Shown here piece by piece: positions 54,856 through 64,000 of a stretch of 64,000 nucleotides of DNA. The notes under the pieces were generated by a model that was not told where the DNA came from, ran no database searches, and saw only the letters and a list, made by a program, of their open reading frames with translations. Position numbers and translations under genes: made by a program. The stretch covers positions 310,001 through 374,000 of the forward strand of contig NZ_SSOA01000001.1 of the NCBI RefSeq assembly GCF_004801395.1, read 5' to 3'. Position 1 is the first letter of the stretch, and each line of letters begins with the position of its first letter. Source of the stretch: Gillisella terrae (lineage in GTDB: Bacteria > Pseudomonadota > Alphaproteobacteria > Rhizobiales > Rhizobiaceae).

Positions 54856-55005
54856 GCATCGGACCGAAAAGTGGGAACCGGTTTTCGGATGTTTCCGATG
54901 CGCAAAACAAGCATCGGACCGAAAAGTGGGAACCGGTTTTCGGATAACTCCGATGCGAGAAACAATCATCGGACCGAAAAGTGGGAGCCGGTTTTCGGTC
55001 CGATC
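54856..55005. repeat. Triplet of 45-bp palindromes (RIME-like units)
   Basis: Units at 54856-54901, 54911-54956 and 54967-55005. The first two have outer arms GCATCGG(A) / (T)CCGATGC and inner CCGAAAA / TTTTCGG around GTGGGAACCGG; the third is shorter and forms a 13-bp perfect stem ATCGGACCGAAAA / TTTTCGGTCCGAT. They fill the gap between the convergent exported-protein gene and the AGE-family gene and may act as a two-way terminator. Confidence 0.9.
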
Positions 55006-55024
55006 AGAAGGTGTATTGGATACC

Positions 55025-56281
55025 TTAAAGAACGAGCGGGTGTTCCTTGATCATCTTGGTCAGGCTGCCTTCAGCCGGAAACAGCGGAATGAGGCAGGCT
55101 TGCAGGGCATGATAAATATCGCCCTTGCCGGGGAACAGGCTATTGGCGGGTTGCAAATCCTCGGTCATTTCCTCATGCCAGCCGCCAAATTGCCGATCAA
55201 TGGTGTTGTTGGCAATGAAATTCCAGATCTTGCGATATTGGTCTTCATTGAGGATCGTGCCCTGATGATGGTTGAGGAAGTGGCCAGCCGCCGCTGCCTC
55301 GCACAAGGGCCACCAGAGCTTGAAGGTCTTGGCCGGTACATTGTCCCAATCCAGCGTGTAGAAAAAGCCGCCGAGCTTGCGATCCCAACCCAGCAGCATG
55401 GATTGATAGAACAGACCACGGGCCGCTTCGGGCATCCATTCATATTTTTTGCCGCTCAAGGCCCAGAGCTGCAAAACAAGGCGGGTCCATTCCAGCCAAT
55501 GGCCGGGCGTGGTGCCAGCCGGGCGGAACATTTCATTGGGGTGATAGTAATTGCGATCCACCACCCAATCTTCATTGAAATGCTCAGGGACGCGGAAGGC
55601 TTCTTCACGGGCGCGGCGGTTGATGATCAGATCGGCAATGCGCACGGCCTTGTCGAGATAGTGCTTTTCGCCGGTGACTTCAAAAGCCGCCATCAGCGAT
55701 TCCGTCAGGTGCATGTTGGAGTTTTGGCCGCGATAGCCAGCCACAGGCTGCCAGTCTTCAGAAAATTCTTCTGCAATCGCACCATGGCGCTGTTCCCAGA
55801 ATTTGGTTTCCAGCACTTCAGTAATGTCTTCCAGCAGGCGATCGGCCAGCGGGTGGCCAATGGCTTTGGCAGAGGAGGCGGCCAGCAGCACAAAGGCATG
55901 GCCATAGCCCTGCTTGGAGCCGTCAGCGACGCCATCATCATTGAGCTGCCAGAAATAACCGCCGTTTTTCTCATCGCGATGCTTGCGCCACAGATAGCGC
56001 ATACCGTGATCCACCACATCTGCAGCCCCCGGACGCCCAAGCATGTCGCCAATGGCATAGCAATGCACCATGCGCGCGCTGGTATGGATGCCGCGCACCG
56101 GATTGTCGGTGGAGAGAGGCTTGCCGTCGCGGGTCAGATCGTAAAACCCGCCTTTAGGGTTGATGGTTGCGGTCTGGAAAAAGTCGAACAGGCCGTTGGC
56201 CTGATCCAGCAACCATTTGCGGTGATAGGGGCGCTTGCTCCAGTTTGCTGGTAATGTGTTGGTGTCAGCAATGTTCGACAT
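55025..56281 (-). CDS. AGE-family sugar isomerase/epimerase (YihS-like)
   Basis: A 418-residue alpha/alpha-barrel enzyme of the N-acylglucosamine 2-epimerase family. Conserved blocks include TRDGKPLSTDNPVRGIHTSA, GYGHAFVLLAASSAKAIGHP, FSEDWQPVAGYRGQNSNMHL (with the active-site His), GHWLEWTRLVLQLW and KTFKLWWPLCEA. These fit aldose-ketose isomerases such as YihS and the D-mannose isomerase of Agrobacterium rather than a GlcNAc epimerase. GGAGGGAATA precedes the ATG at 56279-56281; the frame continues 20 codons upstream without a site. Substrate (mannose, sulfoquinovose or similar) is not settled by sequence. Confidence 0.88.
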   Translation of the reverse strand: MSNIADTNTLPANWSKRPYHRKWLLDQANGLFDFFQTATINPKGGFYDLTRDGKPLSTDNPVRGIHTSARMVHCYAIGDMLGRPGAADVVDHGMRYLWRKHRDEKNGGYFWQLNDDGVADGSKQGYGHAFVLLAASSAKAIGHPLADRLLEDITEVLETKFWEQRHGAIAEEFSEDWQPVAGYRGQNSNMHLTESLMAAFEVTGEKHYLDKAVRIADLIINRRAREEAFRVPEHFNEDWVVDRNYYHPNEMFRPAGTTPGHWLEWTRLVLQLWALSGKKYEWMPEAARGLFYQSMLLGWDRKLGGFFYTLDWDNVPAKTFKLWWPLCEAAAAGHFLNHHQGTILNEDQYRKIWNFIANNTIDRQFGGWHEEMTEDLQPANSLFPGKGDIYHALQACLIPLFPAEGSLTKMIKEHPLVL

Positions 56282-56378
56282 TATTCCCTCCGGCGACGAA
56301 TATTTGTCAACTTCTATAAAGGCTTCGTGGCATATTGTCACCGCGCTCGGTGATTTGAATTTGCTGCGCCGTATATTG

Positions 56379-56398
56379 ACATAAACATATCTTTATGT
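56379..56398. promoter_or_regulatory. 20-bp near-perfect palindrome upstream of metH
   Basis: ACATAAACATATCTTTATGT is symmetric except for one pair (C/C). It ends 37 bp before the metH ATG. The form resembles operators described for the ArsR-type SAH sensor SahR in proteobacterial methionine genes; that regulator is not in the window, so assignment is tentative. Confidence 0.45.
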
Positions 56399-56435
56399 GA
56401 TTTGGTTGTGATGTTGGGAACGGAAGGATACCGCA

Positions 56436-59400
56436 ATGCTTGATCAATTGTTTGGACGCGAAGGCGCGAACCGTGATGGTGCGGAGATCCTGAAAGCCCT
56501 GCAACAGGCAGCGCGCGAACGTATTCTGATCCTTGACGGTGCGATGGGCACGGAAATTCAAGGCCTTGGTCTGGATGAAGATGATTTTCGCGGTGAGCGT
56601 TTCATCGGCTGCGCCTGCCACCAGAAAGGTAATAACGATCTTCTGATCCTGACCCAACCGGCTGCCATTGAAGATATCCACTTCCGTTATGCCATGGCGG
56701 GTGCCGATATTATTGAAACCAACACCTTCTCCTCCACCCGAATCGCACAGGCCGATTACGAGATGGAAGGGGCGGTTTATGACCTCAACAAGCATGGTGC
56801 CGAAGTGGTGCGCCGCGCCATTGCCCGCGCCGAGCGTGAAGACGGCAAGCGCCGCTTTGTGGCCGGAGCCATTGGCCCCACCAACCGCACGGCCTCGATT
56901 TCGCCAGACGTTAACAATCCCGGCTATCGCGCTGTGTCCTTTGATGATCTGCGCGGTGCCTATGGCGAGCAGATCGATGGTTTGATTGATGGCGGTGCCG
57001 ACATCATCCTGATCGAGACGATTTTCGATACGCTGAATGCCAAGGCGGCGATTTTCGCCTGTGAAGAGCGCTTTCTCGCCAAGGGCATTCGTTTGCCGGT
57101 GATGATTTCCGGCACGATCACCGACCTTTCCGGCCGCACCCTGTCTGGCCAGACGCCATCGGCTTTTTGGAACTCTGTGCGCCACGCAAAGCCGTTCACT
57201 ATCGGCCTGAACTGTGCGCTGGGTGCCGACGCCATGCGTCCGCATTTGCAGGAATTGTCAGGCATTGCTGATACGTTCGTTTCTGCTTACCCCAACGCTG
57301 GTCTTCCCAATGAATTTGGCCAGTATGACCAAAGCCCGGAATTTATGGCCAAGCTGGTGGGCAGCTTTGCCGATGAGGGCATTGTCAATGTGGTGGGTGG
57401 CTGCTGCGGCTCCACGCCTGCGCATATTGCGGCCATTGCTGAGGCCGTGAAGGGCAAAAAGCCACGCCAGCCGGTCGAGCATCGCCCGTTTATGTCGCTC
57501 TCTGGCCTTGAGCCGTTTGAGCTGACCAAGGATATTCCTTTCGTCAACGTGGGTGAGCGCACCAACGTGACTGGTTCGGCCAAGTTCCGCAAGCTGATCA
57601 CTGCTGGCGATTACAATGCGGCCCTCGTGGTGGCCCGTGATCAGGTGGAAAACGGCGCGCAGATCATCGACATCAATATGGATGAAGGCCTGATCGATTC
57701 GGAAAAGGCCATGGTTGAATTCCTCAACCTGATTGCCGCCGAGCCGGACATTGCCCGTGTTCCGGTGATGATTGACTCATCCAAATTCCAGATCATCGAA
57801 TCCGGACTGAAATGCGTTCAGGGCAAGCCGATCGTCAACTCCATCTCGCTGAAAGAAGGCGAGGAGAGCTTTGTCGCCCACGCCAAGCTGATCCGCAATT
57901 ACGGTGCCGCTGTTGTCGTCATGGCCTTTGACGAGCAGGGACAGGCGGATACCTATGAGCGCAAGGTGGAAATCTGTTCCCGCGCTTACAAGATCCTCAC
58001 CGAAGAAGCTGGCTTTGCGCCGGAAGACATCATCTTCGACCCGAATGTCTTTGCTGTCGCCACGGGTATCGAAGAGCACAACAACTACGGTGTCGATTTC
58101 ATCGAGGCCACCCGCACCATCCGTCAGAACATGCCGCTGGTGCATATTTCCGGCGGCGTTTCCAACCTGTCCTTCTCGTTCCGCGGCAATGAGCCGGTGC
58201 GCGAGGCGATGCACGCCGTGTTCCTCTACCACGCCATTCAGGCCGGCATGGACATGGGCATTGTCAACGCCGGTCAGTTGGCTGTCTATGAAAGCATTGA
58301 TCCAGAACTGCGCGAAGCCTGCGAAGATGTGGTGCTGAACCGCCGTGCCGATGGCACCGAACGCCTGCTGGAAATTGCCGAGCGCTATCGCGGCACAGGC
58401 GAGGCGAAAGCCCGTGTGCAGGATATGTCCTGGCGTGAACTGCCGGTGGAAAAGCGGCTGGAGCATGCTTTGGTTAACGGCATTACCGAATTTATCGATG
58501 CCGATACCGAGGAGGCGCGTCAGGCTGCCGAACGCCCGTTGCACGTCATTGAAGGTCCGCTGATGGCGGGCATGAATGTGGTGGGCGATCTGTTTGGTGC
58601 GGGCAAAATGTTCCTGCCGCAGGTGGTGAAATCTGCCCGCGTGATGAAACAGGCCGTGGCCGTGCTTCTGCCTTACATGGAAGAGGAAAAGCGCCAGAAC
58701 GGCGGCTCTGGTGAGCGCGAAGCCGCTGGCAAGGTGCTGATGGCCACCGTGAAGGGCGACGTTCACGATATCGGCAAGAACATTGTTGGCGTGGTTCTGG
58801 CCTGCAACAACTATGAGATCATCGACCTTGGCGTGATGGTGCCTGCCTCCAAGATTCTGGAAGTGGCAAAGCAGGAAAATGTCGATATCATCGGCCTTTC
58901 CGGCCTGATCACCCCATCGCTGGATGAAATGGTGCATGTGGCATCTGAAATGCAGCGTCAGGGCTTTAACGTGCCGCTGCTGATTGGTGGAGCCACCACC
59001 AGCCGCGTGCATACGGCGGTGAAAATTCATCCGCAATATCAGGCAGGGCAGGCCGTTTACGTGCTGGATGCCAGCCGCGCCGTGGGCGTTGTGTCATCCT
59101 TGCTGTCGCCCGATACCCGCGATAGCACCATTGAAACCTTGCGGGCCGAATATGCCAAGGTGGCGGACGCCCATGCCCGCGCGGAGCTTGAAAAGCAGCG
59201 CCTGCCGATTGCCCGCGCCCGCGCCAATGCTGCCAAGGTGGATTGGACCAGCTACAAGCCCAAAAAGCCAAGCTTTACCGGCATCAAGGTATTTGAGGAT
59301 TATGATCTCAAGGAATTGGCTCATTACATCGACTGGACGCCGTTCTTCCAGACCTGGGAGCTGAAAGGACGTTACCCGGCCATTCTCGAAGATGAAAAGC

Positions 59401-60209
59401 AGGGCGAAGCCGCTCGCTCGCTATTTAACGATGCACAGGCCATGCTTACCAAAATCATTGACGAGACATGGTTCCGCCCCCGCGCGGTGGTTGGCTTCTG
59501 GCCTGCCAACAGCGTTGGTGATGATATTCGCCTGTTTACGGACGAGAGCCGCAAAGAAGACCTCGCCACCTTCTTCACGCTGCGTCAGCAGCTCTCCAAG
59601 CGCGATGGCCGCCCGAATGTGGCTTTGAGCGATTTTGTGGCACCGGCTGACAGCGGCGTGGAAGATTACGTCGGCGGCTTTGTGGTGACAGCAGGCATCG
59701 AAGAAGTGGCGATTGCCGAGCGCTTTGAGCGCGCCAACGACGACTACTCGTCGATCATGGTCAAGGCATTGGCTGATCGTTTCGCCGAAGCCTTTGCCGA
59801 GCGCATGCATGAGCGGGTGCGCAAGGAATTCTGGGGTTATGCGGCGGATGAAAACCTGACCCCGGAAGAACTGATTTCGGAAACCTATGGCGGCATCCGC
59901 CCAGCGCCCGGTTATCCAGCCCAGCCAGACCACACCGAAAAGGTCACGCTGTTCAACCTGCTCAAGGCCACCGAGACCACCGGCGTGACGCTGACGGAAA
60001 GCTACGCCATGTGGCCCGGCTCCTCCGTCTCCGGCCTCTATATCGGCCACCCGGAAAGCTATTATTTTGGCGTGGCCAAAGTGGAGCGCGACCAGGTGGA
60101 AGACTATGCCGCTCGTAAAGGCATGGAGGTCCGCGAAATCGAGCGCTGGCTTGGGCCGGTGCTGAATTATGTGCCGAAGGCGGCGGTGAATGAGGATGCT
60201 GCGGCGTAA
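56436..60209 (+). CDS. metH: Cobalamin-dependent methionine synthase
   Basis: A 1257-residue four-module enzyme that methylates homocysteine from 5-methyl-THF through cobalamin. The homocysteine domain (about 25-345) has zinc ligands Cys260 (NCALGAD) and Cys323-Cys324 (GGCCGSTP). The pterin domain follows (about 370-630; [15 protein letters not shown]). The cobalamin domain has His777 in [11 protein letters not shown], the lower axial ligand. The reactivation domain (about 935-1250) binds SAM and carries [17 protein letters not shown] precedes the ATG. A palindrome lies just upstream and a long hairpin just downstream. No SAM riboswitch was found upstream. Confidence 0.98.
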   Translation: MLDQLFGREGANRDGAEILKALQQAARERILILDGAMGTEIQGLGLDEDDFRGERFIGCACHQKGNNDLLILTQPAAIEDIHFRYAMAGADIIETNTFSSTRIAQADYEMEGAVYDLNKHGAEVVRRAIARAEREDGKRRFVAGAIGPTNRTASISPDVNNPGYRAVSFDDLRGAYGEQIDGLIDGGADIILIETIFDTLNAKAAIFACEERFLAKGIRLPVMISGTITDLSGRTLSGQTPSAFWNSVRHAKPFTIGLNCALGADAMRPHLQELSGIADTFVSAYPNAGLPNEFGQYDQSPEFMAKLVGSFADEGIVNVVGGCCGSTPAHIAAIAEAVKGKKPRQPVEHRPFMSLSGLEPFELTKDIPFVNVGERTNVTGSAKFRKLITAGDYNAALVVARDQVENGAQIIDINMDEGLIDSEKAMVEFLNLIAAEPDIARVPVMIDSSKFQIIESGLKCVQGKPIVNSISLKEGEESFVAHAKLIRNYGAAVVVMAFDEQGQADTYERKVEICSRAYKILTEEAGFAPEDIIFDPNVFAVATGIEEHNNYGVDFIEATRTIRQNMPLVHISGGVSNLSFSFRGNEPVREAMHAVFLYHAIQAGMDMGIVNAGQLAVYESIDPELREACEDVVLNRRADGTERLLEIAERYRGTGEAKARVQDMSWRELPVEKRLEHALVNGITEFIDADTEEARQAAERPLHVIEGPLMAGMNVVGDLFGAGKMFLPQVVKSARVMKQAVAVLLPYMEEEKRQNGGSGEREAAGKVLMATVKGDVHDIGKNIVGVVLACNNYEIIDLGVMVPASKILEVAKQENVDIIGLSGLITPSLDEMVHVASEMQRQGFNVPLLIGGATTSRVHTAVKIHPQYQAGQAVYVLDASRAVGVVSSLLSPDTRDSTIETLRAEYAKVADAHARAELEKQRLPIARARANAAKVDWTSYKPKKPSFTGIKVFEDYDLKELAHYIDWTPFFQTWELKGRYPAILEDEKQGEAARSLFNDAQAMLTKIIDETWFRPRAVVGFWPANSVGDDIRLFTDESRKEDLATFFTLRQQLSKRDGRPNVALSDFVAPADSGVEDYVGGFVVTAGIEEVAIAERFERANDDYSSIMVKALADRFAEAFAERMHERVRKEFWGYAADENLTPEELISETYGGIRPAPGYPAQPDHTEKVTLFNLLKATETTGVTLTESYAMWPGSSVSGLYIGHPESYYFGVAKVERDQVEDYAARKGMEVREIERWLGPVLNYVPKAAVNEDAAA

Positions 60210-60246
60210 AAGCGTACAAAGCTTTTGTGTACAGTCGTGAGACTAT

Positions 60247-60299
60247 ACCGACATTTGTATCCTATAGCTCTAGGATTTTACGAATGTCGGTGTATCATT
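60247..60299 (+). terminator. Long hairpin downstream of metH
   Basis: ATACCGACATT and AATGTCGGTGTAT pair as the outer stem, with TCCTA / TAGGA inside; a CATTTT tract follows. About 37 bp after the metH stop. Imperfect but long. Confidence 0.65.
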
Positions 60300-60314
60300 T
60301 TAGCGCATTAGTTG

Positions 60315-61325
60315 CTACTGAAAGTCACGAGTAAGCATTTGAGAGGCTGCTGATGCGTAAGATTTGTTTGCACCCTTAATCTCTTTTGCCGCCCGGATTC
60401 CATCTTTATGAAATCCTGCTAAACGGTCTTTGAGATCCGAAAGCTTTGAAGTATCCAGATGAAGTCTAACCGCGGTCCCTTTCAAATTTGAGTGGATGTC
60501 GAGCTTTCGATTTTTCTCAAGCCATACTCCTGCATTTCCGCTACATATAAAAAAACAACCGCCCGCCCGGCAAATTCTATTTGTCATGTATAGCCCATAT
60601 CCGGTATTCATCCACGGATTGCTACCTTTTCCTGCTGAGATGTTTCCTGACACTCCGGGCATTAGTGCTGTATTAATACTTTCTCTGTCGGTTTCAAATC
60701 GGAAGTTTGGATTTTGGCCAAGGCCTGCTTTGATTCCGATTCCTGCATCAATGATACCGACCTCAACTTCGTTTTTGGATGGCCAATGTTGTGCGCATAT
60801 TAAAACTTCATCCGCACAACTATGCTCGAATGCATTGCGTAAAATTTCTCTGATCGAATAGGTTAGTGTATCATGAACTATTCCTGCATTTGTTTGTGTT
60901 AGTATTGTGGATAACGATGCCGCCTTCCGCTCTATTATTTCACCTTTTTCTACATACTCTTGCGAAGCTTTTTCTGATATTTCGCGCTTTTTTATTGACT
61001 GGATGGGAATATATCTCTCACTGCCTTTCGCTTCCCCCGGTTCATTGCCATGATCCAGCCCAAAGGTTTTAAAAAAGCCCATGTGTGCTGCATATTGATG
61101 ATTCTCATGATTTGTTACGTAAAGTTCAGAGTTTGGATGTAAATCTCCAAACTGCCTTAGATGCATGGCAAGCAAAATCATTGAAAAAGGAGGAAACCAT
61201 CGCGTCTGTCCAAAGTCAAAATCAAATCCATCCGCACTTTCTAACTTGCTTAATTCATAGCCGAATTTACATATTGAGGCGGGTGTAAGTTTCTGAGGCA
61301 AAATAATTTTTTTTATGTTTGACAA
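60315..61325 (-). CDS. GHKL-type ATP-binding protein with N-terminal unknown domain
   Basis: A stand-alone GHKL ATPase of about 336 residues. Counting from the longest frame (TTG 61379), the ATPase motifs are SIREILRNAFEHS (Glu178, Asn182), IIDAGIGI (Asp211, Gly213), NTGYGLYMT (Gly260-Gly262) and KGTAVRLHL (Gly301-Thr302). There is no His-kinase dimerisation domain. Residues about 20-125 resemble a STAS-like sheet-helix module (DFDFGQTRWFPPFSMILLAM) and a charged helix joins the two parts. I chose the TTG at 61325 because AGGGAG lies six bases upstream; ATG 61364 lacks a site. The gene is clearly richer in A+T than its neighbours and uses ATA and TTA codons freely, suggesting acquisition. Confidence 0.8.
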   Translation of the reverse strand: MSNIKKIILPQKLTPASICKFGYELSKLESADGFDFDFGQTRWFPPFSMILLAMHLRQFGDLHPNSELYVTNHENHQYAAHMGFFKTFGLDHGNEPGEAKGSERYIPIQSIKKREISEKASQEYVEKGEIIERKAASLSTILTQTNAGIVHDTLTYSIREILRNAFEHSCADEVLICAQHWPSKNEVEVGIIDAGIGIKAGLGQNPNFRFETDRESINTALMPGVSGNISAGKGSNPWMNTGYGLYMTNRICRAGGCFFICSGNAGVWLEKNRKLDIHSNLKGTAVRLHLDTSKLSDLKDRLAGFHKDGIRAAKEIKGANKSYASAASQMLTRDFQ

Positions 61326-61468
61326 ATGAATCTCCCTATTTAAATCTTGATGGACGTGGTGCATGTCAATAAGCTTCAACCCTTACGATTAAGTTGATAT
61401 TTAAACCTCAAGACTGTTGAATATGTAAGGAATTTCCCTTACCTTTTGTGATGGATAGGGAGACATCG

Positions 61469-61801
61469 ATGCCAGCTCTTATGCGCAAAATAAGCACCAT
61501 CACGGAAAAGGGTCAGGTCACGATTCCCAAGACTGTTCGGGATGCGCTTGGGCTGGGCTATGGCGGTCGGATTGCTTTCAACATTGACGAAAGCCGTCAT
61601 GTTTCCATTGAACGCGTCGATGATGAAGACGAGGCTGATCCGGTGATTGATCACTTCCTGACCTTTCTGGCCAAGGATATGCAGGAAAACCCTCAGCATA
61701 TTGCCGAGTTTCCCGAGGCTTTGCGGGGTCGGATGCAGGCTTTGGTCAAGGGCATGGAAGTGAACCTTGATGATGCCATTGATGGCGAAGTCGATCTTTG
61801 A
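61469..61801 (+). CDS. prlF: PrlF (SohA) family antitoxin
   Basis: A 110-residue protein. The N-terminal swapped-hairpin AbrB-like DNA-binding domain reads RKISTITEKGQVTIPKTVRD then ALGLGYGGRIAFNI; the C-terminal half is acidic (DDEDEADPVIDHFLTFLAKD) and should bind toxin. GGGAG lies about seven bases before the ATG at 61469. Stops 3 bp before yhaV, the standard prlF-yhaV order; together they probably autoregulate the operon. Confidence 0.9.
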   Translation: MPALMRKISTITEKGQVTIPKTVRDALGLGYGGRIAFNIDESRHVSIERVDDEDEADPVIDHFLTFLAKDMQENPQHIAEFPEALRGRMQALVKGMEVNLDDAIDGEVDL

Positions 61802-61804
61802 TCC

Positions 61805-62308
61805 ATGCCTGTCATTTACGGCTGGACCGTTCTCGCACATCCTCTTCTTGTCGATCAATTGGAAAAACTGACGGCTTCTGTGGAAGCCTTGGCGCTCAAA
61901 AAGCCTAATGACTACCAAAATAGTGCCAATGCCAAGCTGTTGGCGGCTTTGCTGACGCTCATTTGTGACAAGGTTCCGCAAGACCCTACATTAAGCGCCT
62001 ATGTTCAGGGAAAGACCTTGGGGCCCAAGCGTCGACATTGGTTCCGTGCCAAATTCGGTCGCGGGCGTTTTCGCTTGTTTTTTCGTTATAGCACCCAAGC
62101 GAAGGTGATTATTTTCGCTTGGGTTAATGATGAAAATTCCTTGCGAACCTATGGTTCAAAGACGGATGCTTATGCCGTCTTTAAAGACATGTTGGACAGC
62201 GATAATCCGCCCGACAATTGGGAGGAATTGCTTAAAGCCATCTCCGCGAGTTCATCTGAAAGTCGTTTTGATACGGCCTATCAGAAAGCAAAAATTTCCG
62301 ACAGATAG
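61805..62308 (+). CDS. yhaV: YhaV-family ribonuclease toxin
   Basis: A 167-residue RelE-superfamily toxin. Family landmarks are GWTVLAHPLLVDQLEKL, the central RHWFRAKFGRGRFRLFFRYS (about 77-96) with the basic RNase residues, VIIFAWVNDENSLRTYGSKT and DAYAVFKDMLDSDNPPDNWEEL. All are intact, unlike the damaged brnT elsewhere in this window. It is a ribosome-dependent mRNA endonuclease in E. coli. Slightly longer than YhaV of E. coli (154). Convergent with the acyltransferase, 9 bp apart. Confidence 0.92.
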   Translation: MPVIYGWTVLAHPLLVDQLEKLTASVEALALKKPNDYQNSANAKLLAALLTLICDKVPQDPTLSAYVQGKTLGPKRRHWFRAKFGRGRFRLFFRYSTQAKVIIFAWVNDENSLRTYGSKTDAYAVFKDMLDSDNPPDNWEELLKAISASSSESRFDTAYQKAKISDR

Positions 62309-62317
62309 GAGCCTCCA

Positions 62318-63481
62318 TCATCTTGTCACGACCGCCGCCTGCGGCAAGACCTCGTTTTGCTCTCCCTTTTGTGCCGTAAAGCTGAACTTTTTGCGCAGTC
62401 GCAATATTGGCTTCTCAATAAAATGCCATGAACCCATGGCCACCAGCGTTGCGATGGGCAGGGATATGGCAAAATGCAGCCATGGTGATGTCAGCTTTGG
62501 AAATAGCGTGACGAGGCCTTGCTGAAAAGGATAGCCGTAAAGGTAGATCCCGTAGGAATAGTCGCCGCGATGATAGAGCGGAATGCGGGGAATGGGCGTC
62601 ATGCCGATAAAGACGGTGAGGTAGACCAGCATCGGCGCGAAGATGATGCAGAGCGTGCTTCCGCTGACATCGGGCAACAGGAAGGATGCAGCCAAAGGGC
62701 AGGCAACGCAGATCAGGGCCAGAATCCCATGTTTGGGAATGAAGCGGCGAAAGAGAAAGAAAATCGCTCCCAGCATGAAGTTGACGTAAAGCATCAAACC
62801 ACTTGGCCCGATGAAGTGATTCAGCAGTGTGAAGCCCGCGCTTTGCGGCTTGAAAAGCCCGCCCAGTGTTGCCGGATTGATCTTGTAGATCGTAAGCCCG
62901 ATGATGATGACAGTGACCACAAGTGTCGCCATCAGAGCTGCAAAGGGTCGTTTTAAAAAGCCAAAAACAATCAGGGCTGACATAATGGCGTAGCAGCCGA
63001 TCTCATAGGGAACTGTCCACAGGGAGCCATTCACGGTGGCCGGAAAAGGATTGTGCTCAAACACGCCGGGCAGAACAAAATGGATCACGCCAAAGATATT
63101 GGCGAAATAGGCCCAAAATTCATAGGAACTGAAATAGGTTTGCAGGCTCACGGTTGTAAAAATCGGCCCCAGAATGAGAGCGGCAAAGACGATGTCAACC
63201 GCAAGCGCTGGCACAATACGAATGCCGCGGTTGAGCAGGAAATCTTTCAGGCGAAGGCGCATGGCGCTGCCGGTGATCAAAAAGCCGCTGAGGGCAAAAA
63301 ACATCGGCAGGATTGCGGCTTGCAGCACGGTGATGCCGGGCTTGGAAAATTGAAACTTCTCACCCTCGGCAATCAGGAAAGAGTGGGTAAAAAGCACCAT
63401 GATGGCGAGGAAAATTCTGAGGAAGTCAAACCCCGGGCCAATACCCCGGTGCTCATCCAGTACAGATCCAATTGTCTTCAT
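62318..63481 (-). CDS. Acyltransferase family 3 (OafA/YrhL-like)
   Basis: A 387-residue polytopic protein with about ten hydrophobic segments. The N-terminal GPGFDFLRIFLAIMVLFTHS (His in the conserved H position) and PMFFALSGFLITGSAMRLR, plus SLWTVPYEIGCYAIMSALIV (active-site region) and a C-terminal DYSYGIYLYGYPFQQGLV, identify an O-acyltransferase that modifies polysaccharide or lipid in the envelope. Substrate unknown. GAGGTATTTC precedes the ATG. A cytoplasmic basic tail follows the last helix. Confidence 0.92.
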   Translation of the reverse strand: MKTIGSVLDEHRGIGPGFDFLRIFLAIMVLFTHSFLIAEGEKFQFSKPGITVLQAAILPMFFALSGFLITGSAMRLRLKDFLLNRGIRIVPALAVDIVFAALILGPIFTTVSLQTYFSSYEFWAYFANIFGVIHFVLPGVFEHNPFPATVNGSLWTVPYEIGCYAIMSALIVFGFLKRPFAALMATLVVTVIIIGLTIYKINPATLGGLFKPQSAGFTLLNHFIGPSGLMLYVNFMLGAIFFLFRRFIPKHGILALICVACPLAASFLLPDVSGSTLCIIFAPMLVYLTVFIGMTPIPRIPLYHRGDYSYGIYLYGYPFQQGLVTLFPKLTSPWLHFAISLPIATLVAMGSWHFIEKPILRLRKKFSFTAQKGEQNEVLPQAAVVTR

Positions 63482-63643
63482 TGAAATACCTCTATGTGCA
63501 AGTTTAGCGATCTCTATGTTAGAGAAACGATAGGTGAATGCTCATTGGCGGGTCGTTCAATGCTCAGGCTTTAGATGGAACTTGTGTTTATTTTTAGGGC
63601 GCTTAATGTTTGAAAATATTGACAATACAACTGGGAAGTCAGC

Positions 63644-64000
63644 ATGAGCCAGTTCTGGAGCCCCATCGTTCGCACACTGACACCCTATGTTGCTGGCGAG
63701 CAGCCCGCTATCAGCACGTTGATAAAGCTGAACACCAATGAAAACCCCTATGGTCCATCACCCCATGCGTTGGCCGCAATGCGCGAGGCGGTGGAGGATG
63801 GACTGCGGCTCTATCCCGATCCCAGCGGTTTGCCCTTGCGCACGGTGATTGCCGAAACCCACGGTCTTGAGCCTGATCAGGTATTTGTTGGCAATGGGTC
63901 CGATGAGGTGCTGGCCCACACCTTTCAGGCGCTTTTGAACCACGATAAGCCGCTGTTGTTTCCCGATATCAGCTATAGTTTTTACCCCACCTATTGCCGC
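63644..64000 (+). CDS. hisC: Histidinol-phosphate aminotransferase (5' part)
   Basis: The first 119 codons lie in the window; the gene runs off the end. The visible part [20 protein letters not shown] and [16 protein letters not shown], then [13 protein letters not shown] and [18 protein letters not shown], is characteristic of HisC, the PLP enzyme that makes histidinol phosphate and can also act on aromatic amino acids. The PLP lysine lies beyond the edge. GGGAAG lies upstream of the ATG. A second hisC in the genome cannot be excluded. Confidence 0.92.
   Translation, partial: MSQFWSPIVRTLTPYVAGEQPAISTLIKLNTNENPYGPSPHALAAMREAVEDGLRLYPDPSGLPLRTVIAETHGLEPDQVFVGNGSDEVLAHTFQALLNHDKPLLFPDISYSFYPTYCR

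Noticed and set aside
56282..56435. SAM or cobalamin riboswitch upstream of metH
   Set aside because: The 154-bp leader is too short and lacks the conserved B12-box or SAM-II features; only the 20-bp palindrome stands out.
57777..59036. 419-codon open frame on the minus strand
   Set aside because: Antisense shadow of metH; the composition follows metH codons read in reverse.

Overview
The window looks like chromosomal DNA of a Rhizobiaceae alphaproteobacterium, probably Agrobacterium or Allorhizobium (vitis-like). The evidence is the gene block greA - lpsB/lpcC - GT25 - lrp - trxB - lsrB - arsR with two tandem AbcR-type small RNAs between lsrB and arsR, which matches the arrangement I know from Sinorhizobium and Agrobacterium. 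Supporting signs are a petP-petR two-component locus, Omp25/31-type porin-like proteins, Rhizobium-type intergenic palindromes, and an H-NOX gene joined to a GGDEF-EAL gene, a pairing I associate with Agrobacterium vitis. Species assignment is inference. No phage, transposase, integrase, rRNA or CRISPR array was seen.

Layout. 1-7 kb: end of csaA, a DUF1349 protein, the petP-petR-histidine kinase operon, a small membrane ORF, an MBL hydrolase, cspA, an EamA exporter and a secreted protein. 7-15 kb: aspartate aminotransferase, OpgC-type membrane protein, ChaA antiporter, a DUF2188 protein, a LysR/oxidoreductase divergent pair, and an arsR-nemA operon. 15-20.9 kb: two AbcR sRNAs, the trxB-lsrB operon, lrp, two LPS-type glycosyltransferases and greA. 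21-34 kb: permease, carB, a 2H-type DUF1868 protein, a PAP2 protein, GST, zinc peptidase, MATE exporter plus a VC0807-like partner, carA and yqeY. 34-39.5 kb: a damaged brnT-brnA pair, then dnaG and rpoD (the old macromolecular-synthesis pairing). 39.6-46 kb: a small conserved ORF, a TonB-like proline-rich DUF930 protein, a divergent argO/argP pair, then the H-NOX - GGDEF/EAL - yjbQ operon. 46-56 kb: tRNA-Ile2(CAU), BP26-type SIMPL protein, two Omp25/31 paralogues, a divergent EamA/MocR pair, a thermonuclease, an FUSC fragment-like protein, small ORFs and an AGE-family isomerase. 56-64 kb: metH, then an AT-rich islet holding a lone GHKL ATPase and a PrlF-YhaV toxin-antitoxin pair, an acyltransferase, and the start of hisC.

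Themes. Envelope and LPS functions (glycosyltransferases, Omps, OpgC, BP26, DUF930) alternate with core metabolism (carA/carB, metH, aatA, hisC, trxB) and information processing (dnaG, rpoD, greA). Regulators mostly sit beside their likely targets: divergent LysR, ArgP and MocR pairs, ArsR upstream of nemA, LsrB behind trxB.

The most striking non-coding content is two families of intergenic palindromes. One is a roughly 100-bp element made of two nested palindromes whose stems change with compensation between copies. The other is a 45-bp element occurring singly, as a triplet, and as a related 55-bp-period triplet upstream of rpoD. The most interesting coding content is the NO-sensor/c-di-GMP operon carrying yjbQ, and the AT-rich GHKL ATPase plus toxin-antitoxin islet. 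Start codons were re-chosen where a longer open frame ran into upstream sequence without a ribosome-binding site (SD).
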